NCBI RefSeq assembly: GCF_914767665.1 | Contig: NC_059503.1 | Coordinates: forward strand, 58,484,352-58,548,351 | Source of the DNA: Harmonia axyridis | Lineage: Eukaryota; Arthropoda; Insecta; Coleoptera; Coccinellidae | Reading direction: 5' to 3' | Length of the DNA stretch: 64,000 nucleotides | Shown here: piece by piece, positions 56,724 through 64,000 of the stretch | Layout: every line of letters starts with the position of its first letter | Numbering within the stretch: position 1 is the stretch's first letter | Notes under the pieces: model-generated | What the model saw: only the letters and a program-made list of their open reading frames with translations | Told to the model about the DNA's origin: nothing | Databases searched by the model: none | Made by a program: the position numbers and the translations under genes

Positions 56724-58139
56724 TTTGTAGTTATACTGAAATTTCGAAATTCTTACTTTTTATGAACTGATTGGAGTACAGTAAATATTTCAAAACGAGA
56801 GAGAAGTCCCAGTCTCATCAGAAATTTATTATATCAAGTTGTATCGAAAACAAATGCATTATACAAGCTTCACTATCTCAGCCCCCTTCGGAAGGTCTAT
56901 TTGGCACCCGTTAATAATCAACGGGTCCCGGAGTTTATATTGAGAAGCGATTGAAACTTCAAGGAGAAACCGGAAACTAGTGGAGGTACAAGGAACTTCC
57001 CAACACGGGGCGAGTGATATACATTAGGTGGAGGAAACGCCTGTAAGTGTTCTTGTAGTATTTAATTAATCGAATGAATAGTGATTTAAGTTTAGTCTGT
57101 GCTTACAAACAATTGGCTACGAACCAAATTTCAACAATATCCGCAAGTTTCGCCCGTTTCCCGACGTTATTTCGATTCTATTAACTTCGGATTTATATGT
57201 GTGTTCTACACGTACACTTTATACAAGTTTCCACGTCCCCCCCCACCCTCCGCGACGTTTCTGTGTTTCGTAGATCGTGAATTGTTGTATTTATGGAACG
57301 CTCTCTCCTTCTGGATGATGTTTTGCAAGAGAGTTTCAATCTGGCCTTCGTTCTCATTAATGTATAATGGGTATCTACATTGCAGATTCGGAGAGATGAA
57401 CGTTCTGGCGGGATGGTTTTGTTATCTGGGCGGCGGTGATGGTGGAAGTTTGGCCATTCGGTGTATCGCGATCGAGTTGGTAAGAAAGTCGGGTATCTGC
57501 AAGGTTATTGCTATGGGATATGTTCGGCGGTGGTGTTTCGACGAGGCCTCTGGTAGGGTTATCCAATCGGAGTATAATATATATGTAAATAACAAAAATT
57601 TGAGGAAAGCACTGACTTGGTGTCAACAGTTTTCATGTGAAACATGCATACACATAACTGATGTAGATATATGTTTTATTTATTCAATTATTAGAATATT
57701 AAACTGTAGATCAAAAGTTTATTCACACAGAGTAACGAGTAATAATAATAATAATAATAATAAGAGAGTAAGGTTTCATAAAACTTTGATCGACTGATTG
57801 TAGTTTGAAATCTATGAAAATGTCAAAAATGAAGAGAAATTGGACACAAAAATGGTTCGATCGAGCAATAGTCCAGTAGACAAAGCAAAAAAAATGTGGT
57901 CTACTGGAAAAAATTCCGAACGCAATGAAACTTCTGTAGGTTTTTGGGGGTGTAGTGGGATGACCCTGTCAAGTTATCCAACATAAGAACGCTCTACTAA
58001 CTTGAGGAGGGCCGAAGAACCCCATCATTCTAGGTCTTTTATCAGTTTTTTGCTAATAACATCCGAACTAAGCAGTATTCGACCAAAATGTTCATTTCCA
58101 AAGTTGCTACAATTTTTTATCATTAATATTTTCTTGACA
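56724..58139. other. Single-copy island with the longest open frame
   Basis: 57000-57580 is a GC-richer unique island. The plus frame 57099-57797 (232 codons) crosses it but begins at GTG, has no ATG-initiated domain that I recognise, is rich in Cys, Trp and Tyr, and runs into a microsatellite. I do not call it a gene. 57800-58139 holds nothing recognised. Confidence 0.35.
57741..57764. repeat. AAT microsatellite
   Basis: About eight tandem AAT units. Confidence 0.95.
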
Positions 58140-59037
58140 TGGCTCTAGTCAAGCGAAGCAACATTCCAGGTAGTTTGTCAAAACTACATCAAAAACGTCT
58201 TTGGGAGCAATACCATAGCAGTTTTTGATGGTTATATTAATGGGATAAGCTACCAAAGCACTGAGGTAGAAGAACGTTATTGGCTGTCCTTCCTGAACCC
58301 CTCTACAAAGTTTATGTTGCCCAAGACAATCTCAGTCAGCAACATTAAGCAGGCCAAATTTCCCTCAATACAAACAAGATTAATTTTATAACGATGCTGA
58401 AGGTTGAACTTTAACAAGGGTATCCAAGTCAAGCAACCAGTAGAAGACTGATGTTTTGATCGTATAGACTGATACTGTTTCAGTTTCCGAGGAGTACAAC
58501 AGTATAGTCATTACGGGGGAAGACCTTGATCTTCTAGCGCTGCTGAATGCTTTGGGCCTCAGAGAAAAGAGACTGTTTCGAAAAAATAGGAAAAGGTAAC
58601 ACCCCAATCGTTCTTTGCTCTTCACACTCTTTCGAACATGGCCCCCAGGGCATAATTTTTTTGAAAGCTAAAAGTGGGTGCGACACCACCTCAGTACCCT
58701 TTGGTATTGGGAAACAGAAGGTGATACAGATGTATCAGAAGAACCCTGGCCTCTCCGTAATCTTGGAGATTTTCAAGGATCCCGAGGCAGCTTCAGCTCA
58801 AATTGTTGACTTTGGAGAGAAGATCTTGCTGCCTGCAGCTGTCAAAAGCTAGTCTGTTATGTTCCGCATTATGCGAGGACTGCGTTGGTATACCATGCGA
58901 AAACAGCTCTCTACCTGACCAACGAAGTTGATACTGACGACAAGACTGAGGAAAATCCCACCCTTATACCAGACATGTCCATGTCTAAAATATGGACAAA
59001 GCCCTCCAAATTGTTAGTGGCTTCATCAAGTTTTTGA
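58140..59037 (+). pseudogene. Pseudogene of an insect multicopy protein with GCDTTS motif
   Basis: Plus-strand pieces: NTIAVFDGYINGISYQSTEV (about 58205-58265), SVSNIKQAKFPSIQTRLI, NKGIQVKQPVED, then SIVITGEDLDLLALLNALG (58500-58556). After a frame change: AKSGCDTTSVPFGIGKQKVI, QMYQKNPGLSVILEIF (58667-58765), and after another change a tail ending at TAA 59035-59037. VFDGY.NG, EDxDLLxLL and GCDTTSxxFGxGK, in this order, mark a large family of uncharacterised insect proteins; conserved acids in the first two blocks suggest a PIN-like nuclease fold, which is inference. At least three frame breaks make it a pseudogene. Confidence 0.6.
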
Positions 59038-59165
59038 ACATAAATTGAATACCCATGCTTGTGTTATTGTTTACACTCCCATTATCATTATGTCCATTAT
59101 ATTCTTCAATAAATTCTTGGTAATTATTTATTATTTATATCAACTAGCTGATCTATATATTTGTA

Positions 59166-60711
59166 CAGGGTGGGCAAATAAGCGAGGTAAGCGGCTATAT
59201 CTCAGGATCCACTCATCGTAGAGACTTGCGGTAACAAATTTTACCACTAAAGTGTACAAGAGAACACACTGGAAATTGTTTTGAAGTTCATACCTCTACC
59301 GCTAGGGGGCGTAATAGCTACCGCCGAGTAGAAAAATGAATTTTACTCGAAAATGTTTCATATGAATTTGAAGAAAAAATATCATCACTGTAATCCTTGG
59401 AAAATTCTCTATCTTTATGAATTGTCTCTTTCGATTTTATGACATCAAATAAGGGTAGGTGAAAGGGAGAAATCTGACTCATTGAAACGCCTGTAACTTC
59501 AGTTTGGCTCAACATTTTTGATCAAATTAGATCTCGTCTGAAAGATAATATCTTGTTGATTGAGGACGAAATATAGTCATGATAAATTTGTTTTTGCTGC
59601 TTTCGGTAGGGGGCACTTAGTCAGAAGTTCATTGTTTTGTTCATTTTACTCCGAAATTTCAAATGTAATGATAGGATTTCCTTAACAGAAACAGAAATTC
59701 CATCAAATTTGCATGAAAAAACCTAAACGTCGCAAAGCGATAATTTCAGGCGTTCTGAAGTTATGGCCGAAAGAAGATATTCTTCAACTGATGCACTGAG
59801 AAAAACCAAATTGTGTCTTCAAGTTCTAAGAGAAACAGAAATCCCATCAAATTTGTATGAAAAAACCAAAAGGTCGCAAAGCGATAGCTCCAGGCGTTCT
59901 GGAGTTATGGCCGAAAGAAGATACAATTTAGTTTTTCGGTGCATCAGTTGAAGAATATCTTTTTTCGTCCATAACTTCAGAACACCTGAAGCTATCGCTT
60001 TGAGACCTTTTGGTTTTTTCATACAAATTTGATGGGATTTCTGTTTCTGTCAGAACTTGAAGACACAATTTGGTTTTTCGCAGTGCATCAGTTGAAGAAT
60101 ATCTTCTTCCGGCCATAACTTCAGAACACAGAAATTATCGCTTTGCGAACTTCAGGTTTTTTCATGCAAATTTGATGGAATTTCTGTTTCTGTTAAGGAA
60201 ATCCTATCATTTCATTTGAAATTTTGGAGTAAAATGAACAAAACAATGAACTTCTGACTTAGTGCCCCCTACCGAAAGCAGTAAAAACAAATTATCATGA
60301 CTATATTTTGTCCTCAATCAACAAGATATTATCTTTGAGATGAGATCTAATTTGCTCAAAAATGTTGAGCCAAACTGAAGTTACAGGCGTTTCAATCAGT
60401 CAGATTTCTCCCTTTCACCTACTTTTGTTTGATGTCGTAAAATCGAAAGAGACAATTCAAAAAGATGGAGAATTTTCCTAGGATTACAGTGATGATATTT
60501 TTTCTTCAACTTCATATGAAACATTTTCGAGTAAAATTCATTTTTCTACTCGACGGTAGCTATTACGCCGCCTAGCGGTAGAGGTTATCACTTCAAAACA
60601 ATTTCCAGTGTGTTCTCTTTATCACTTTAGTGGTAAAATTTTTTACCGCAAGTCTCTACGATGAGTGGATGCTGAGATATAGCCGCTTACCTCGCTTATT
60701 TGCCCACCCTG
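59166..60711. mobile_element. Fold-back DNA element, 1.55 kb near-complete palindrome
   Basis: Ends CAGGGTGGGCAAATAAGCGA and TCGCTTATTTGCCCACCCTG, each flanked by TA. The arms (about 59166-59920 and 59955-60711) mirror each other almost throughout, for example AAATGAATTTTACTCGAAAA against TTTTCGAGTAAAATTCATTT and GGGGGCACTTAGTCAGAAGT against ACTTCTGACTTAGTGCCCCC. Each arm holds a duplicated segment of about 140 bp near the centre (repeats of TTATGGCCGAAAGAAGATA in the left arm). The small frames on both strands near 59763-60116 are mirror images, not genes. No transposase. Confidence 0.92.
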
Positions 60712-62196
60712 TACAAGTACCTGGCGCTGGTCTCATATGGAAGATTGAATATGTTCTTCATAGCCCAATCGAAATTACCGGAATTGAATAGACAGTATCA
60801 GGACCATGAACACTTAATACATTTTCAACCGTCTGACTTTCATTTTCGTCATTATCGAAGAAAAACTGTGAAAAACAGTGTATTTTCTCTTTGCTGGTGG
60901 CCATCTTTGACGCGAGCTCAAACTAAACTGAGCCAACTAATCACAAAACTGTCAGTAAGGTTTTTGTAGTATGAAATCTCATCTTTCTAACGCCATCTAG
61001 TGGAATCCGATCAGACTTATAAACTTGAGATACAGATAACTGAAGCCATCTATTGAAAAAATAATGGATTTCTTTTTACTACACTTAATAATTGTAAATT
61101 CTCATTCACCACTCTCATTACCTGTAGCTACTTTTCAGCCAATAATTATATCCAGAATGAGAAAATCAACAGGGTGCTACTATTGAGAAATCAATACTCT
61201 TCTCGTCAAAGTTTCCAATGGGACTCCCTGTATAGTTTACACGAAATTCCGTCCATCTGAAACTCCTAACTCGATACATCCGCAATCAAACATACGAATT
61301 GTCTGCACGTCCCGACCCTCCCTCCCGTCAAATCCTCGAATCTCCAAACTTAAAACCCTCCAACCTCCCTCGTCCAAACCAAAAACAGCGCAAAAAGTCC
61401 CCGGCAAAATTGCCTGCGAAATCGCAGATACCGAACGCGTCCTCACGTCCTCTTCGATTCCTGTCACAGAAATCTCAAAATGTTCCGCTCTCCGTCCTGC
61501 TCTCCTCAACTCCAAGGAGAGAGACGGAGACGGAGTGGAAGTTAATAAATACAAGTTAGAGACCGGAGAGTCCCGTTTAAGCCTCTATATTTCCCATAGT
61601 ACTCCAGTTTCGGCTTATCCTCGGACACTGGATTAGGAATTCAGCTCCGACGTTTTGATCCGACTTTTTCCCCTTGTCCTTTTCTATCGGGAGCTTCGAC
61701 GTTCGTCCTCCCTCTCTCTTCAGCCAGCCCGTCCGTATGAATATGCAGATCCCGTATTAAGGCTGCCAAAAACCGAAGTTATATCTCAGTAGGCACCGTC
61801 AGTCGATATTGAAATCATTCTGTGTCGCTGAGTTCAGACCACAGACGCTCTTCCTCTCCTTTTGGGGGGTTCATTCAGTAGTCTATTCTATGGAACATAT
61901 CAGAATATGTCTCTTCATTATTGAAACATACTTTTTTCATTCGACGAAATATAATTTTGAATGAAAAATTAATCTGAAGCTCCACAGTAATGAATACAAA
62001 CAATAATGCCATCGTCATTATTTGCTCCACAAGTTCACAGTTTATTTTATGGAATATTGAAGTCCATGAAAGGTGACAGGCAATTCAATAGAACGCCCAC
62101 GAGGATTTACCCTGCTTAAAAAAAGTCTACATCATGGCCGCAATACTTTATTTCACAACTGTGGATTTATTTTTTCTTCACTAATGTCTTACATCG
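60712..62196. other. Spacer and GC-richer single-copy island
   Basis: 61230-61760 is C-rich with several CpGs and opposite open frames on both strands (61299-61559 plus, 61237-61554 minus); neither is recognisable. It could be a promoter or exon. AAGCCATCTATTG near 61045 resembles mariner sub-terminal sequence. Confidence 0.35.
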
Positions 62197-62603
62197 TATA
62201 TTTCCCTCCTGTCAAAAATTCTATGTATATTGGGAACAATTATCGAAAATTACAGCGACAATTGCATTGTAGAAAGCAAAACAGCACTGCGATAATTGTT
62301 CTGTTCATAGATGCATAGTTTATATGCATCTTACACAGTTCGAATCCATGGCAATTCCATTCTACATCAGTTTGACAAGTGATGTAACAGTTTATTCGGG
62401 AAATATTCCCCCGAATTACACTCGTGCATCAAAATGACCGGATACTTTCGCATTCAGCGTGTTTTCTTTGAAGAACTGCATTCGGTCATTTTCATTTTTG
62501 GAGAAAATTCTCCAAAAATGAAAATGAACTCATGCAGTTTTTATGACAACACGCTGTCATGCAAAATTATCGGTAATTTTGATGCACTTGTGCAATTACT
62601 TAC
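62197..62603 (+). repeat. Cruciform-rich repeat, third copy
   Basis: Matches the units at 51673-52454 from TATTTCCCTCCTGTC to GTGCAATTACTTAC. The inverted repeat 62424-62463 / 62550-62590 encloses further inverted pairs, so 62420-62592 can fold as one long hairpin with a perfect apex (62487-62526). Confidence 0.9.
62487..62526. repeat. Perfect 19-bp stem with a 2-nt loop
   Basis: CATTTTCATTTTTGGAGAA, AA, then its exact reverse complement. In the other two units of this repeat the apex sequence is different. Confidence 0.95.
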
Positions 62604-63905
62604 GAAAATATCGCTATCTATTTAGGTCTATCCATTTCAAAACGTTGCAGAGGGTCCAAGCTGAATCAGGTGAAACTAGCACTTCTTGAGGGCCAAAAAT
62701 CCTTAGTTTAAAATTCAAGGCAGTCGGCAATACTCCTTGTAGATGTATATAACATAACAAAAAATTGATCCATTTGATATAAATATAATTATATATAAAT
62801 TGATGTATAAGACAGGTCGACAATAGAAAGCGGAAGTAAGAGATTATAATCTTCAAGAGATCTAAATTAAATCTGTATCATCAAGGTACTATAGTGAGCC
62901 TTACCAAGTAACAAATTTTTGAATCTGGACCTGAACACAGGAAACCTCAGCTGTTAAAAAGGAACAGGTGGATGATTATACATTCTTATACCTTGAAATT
63001 TTGGTGAAGACTCATAATTAGATATCCTGTGATTAAGATGTAACAATATATTTATATTATATCAATGAATTGATGGAAACCATGTGATAAAGTTAGGATT
63101 TTCAATTTTTAATTTGATTAAATTCAATTTGATTATCAATTTTTTCTCAACTAGTTCTTGTCCTCTTGCTCAGACAAAATCTCTGAATTCAAATTCACTA
63201 AACAACAGCACAACTCACCCGTTCCATTCTGTTCCCTTAGGAACTCGAAAATGTTTGATGGTCAGAGCCCGATAATATTATTTGCATCAAACTTGCTGCC
63301 CCTCGATCATTGGATTTTTAAGTCGATTTCATATGGAACACTCTGAACCTGAATTCAAAAAGTCGATTTTATTCCTGCAAAATTGAGGAATGGGTTCATA
63401 AAGTAGGAGATATGCACAGGATTATGTTGATATTGTCCATTCTGAAGGACGTAGAAATGGGAGGGGCACTGGGGGTAATTACCACCCTCAAGATTTTCGA
63501 AATATAAATTTATTGTGTTTCATTCAAGTTGCAATTTATTTGTGAAGACATCAGACATCATTTTGAATTGTCTATATCCACCGGGTGCTTCTAAATTGGA
63601 GGTACAAATGAAAATGACAGATTTCTTGGATCATTTTAAGAAAAAATCCTATAACATGAGTCCGCAAAGGTGTTAAATTTCAAGTTATTCTCTAAAAGCA
63701 CATTCCCTTCACAAAATATTTAAATTGAATTGGCATAGATTCAAGCAGGTCTGTATAGTAATTCTCAGAAAATCCCAAATTATTATAAATATCCAGTTGA
63801 GTAGCTGTGATAAATGAATTAATTATAAGTTTTGATTTGGTACTTATTTACCAACTCTGTAGCGAAGATTAATAAAAATTCGATTAACTGGTGAGGCATC
63901 ACAAA
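62604..63905. other. AT-rich DNA
   Basis: No gene recognised. 62745-62825 weakly resembles the reverse complement of the LTR polyadenylation region (TGTATAAGACAGGTC). Confidence 0.4.
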
Positions 63906-64000
63906 AAAGTTACACCCTGTATCTCGAGAACAAAGCGTTTGCGGGCTCATGTTTATGGGCCGTTTTATTTTTAAAATTATCGAAGGAATCTCACATTTTC
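63906..64000. mobile_element. Partial CAGGGTG-type MITE at the window edge
   Basis: ACACCCTGTATCTCGAGAAC followed by AAAGCGTTTGCGGGCTC resembles a family of terminal sequences common in insect MITEs. The element is cut by the window end. Confidence 0.3.

Noticed and set aside
57099..57797. 232-codon plus-strand open frame, the longest in the window
   Set aside because: Starts at GTG, has no recognisable domain, odd Cys/Trp/Tyr-rich composition, and extends through an AAT microsatellite. More likely chance openness of a GC-richer island.
59763..60116. Similar small proteins on opposite strands (MAERRYSSTDALRKTK and MAGRRYSSTDALRKTK)
   Set aside because: They are the two mirror arms of the fold-back element read on opposite strands, not two genes.
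1..64000. CRISPR arrays, bacterial operons, riboswitches
   Set aside because: No spaced direct-repeat array, ribosome-binding pattern or gene packing of that kind; all features are those of an insect nuclear genome.

Overview
This is gene-poor, repeat-rich nuclear DNA from an insect. Most recognisable coding sequence is decayed transposable elements of families common in insects: mariner, a second Tc1/mariner group with DD41D-like spacing, Tc1-like, I/Jockey-type and RTE-type LINEs, Ty3/gypsy-type LTRs with a lysine-tRNA primer site, and a tRNA-derived SINE. The DNA is AT-rich, has no operon-like gene packing, and most long reading frames lack an ATG. A beetle is my guess, but the sequence does not fix the order. 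No intact host gene was recognised; the best host-gene candidate is an exon-like GC-rich block at 3.55-3.84 kb on the minus strand.

Layout. 0-6.4 kb: unique DNA with a hammerhead ribozyme motif (1.53 kb), the exon-like block, and an LTR/primer-site fragment. 6.8-8.1 kb: internally deleted mariner next to a second LTR/primer-site copy. 8.9-11 kb: a LINE inserted in an older transposase. 11.9-13.1 kb: Tc1-like and DD41D-like copies. 15-18 kb: two LINE ends head to head, then a truncated mariner. 19.5-20.9 kb: a 1.4 kb fold-back element. 21.8-28.2 kb: dispersed repeats, a hairpin MITE and decayed transposon proteins. 29.9-32.7 kb: mariner interrupted by a LINE, then an RT fragment. 36.8-40.7 kb: two deletion-derivative DD41D-like elements. 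41.9-42.5 kb: a probable LTR. 44.6-48.2 kb: a composite TIR element and an RTE fragment inside another LINE. 48.8-49.8 kb: a fold-back MITE and a SINE carrying a second hammerhead motif. 51.7-52.5 and 62.2-62.6 kb: a cruciform-rich repeat. 52.7-53.6 kb: decayed transposase. 55-56.7 kb: mariner with a nested LINE. 58.1-59.0 kb: a pseudogene of an insect multicopy protein family. 59.2-60.7 kb: a 1.55 kb near-complete palindrome. Between these lie GC-richer single-copy islands with no recognisable protein, which could be regulatory DNA of a distant gene.

The most interesting signals are the two independent hammerhead motifs (1530-1592 and 49634-49707). Each has the two conserved core boxes, a GUC cleavage triplet, a perfect 5-bp stem I and a short stem III. 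The second sits directly downstream of a tRNA-like Pol III promoter on the same strand, suggesting a self-cleaving SINE transcript. Next are three fold-back elements sharing CAGGGTG ends flanked by TA, whose transcripts could form long double-stranded RNA.
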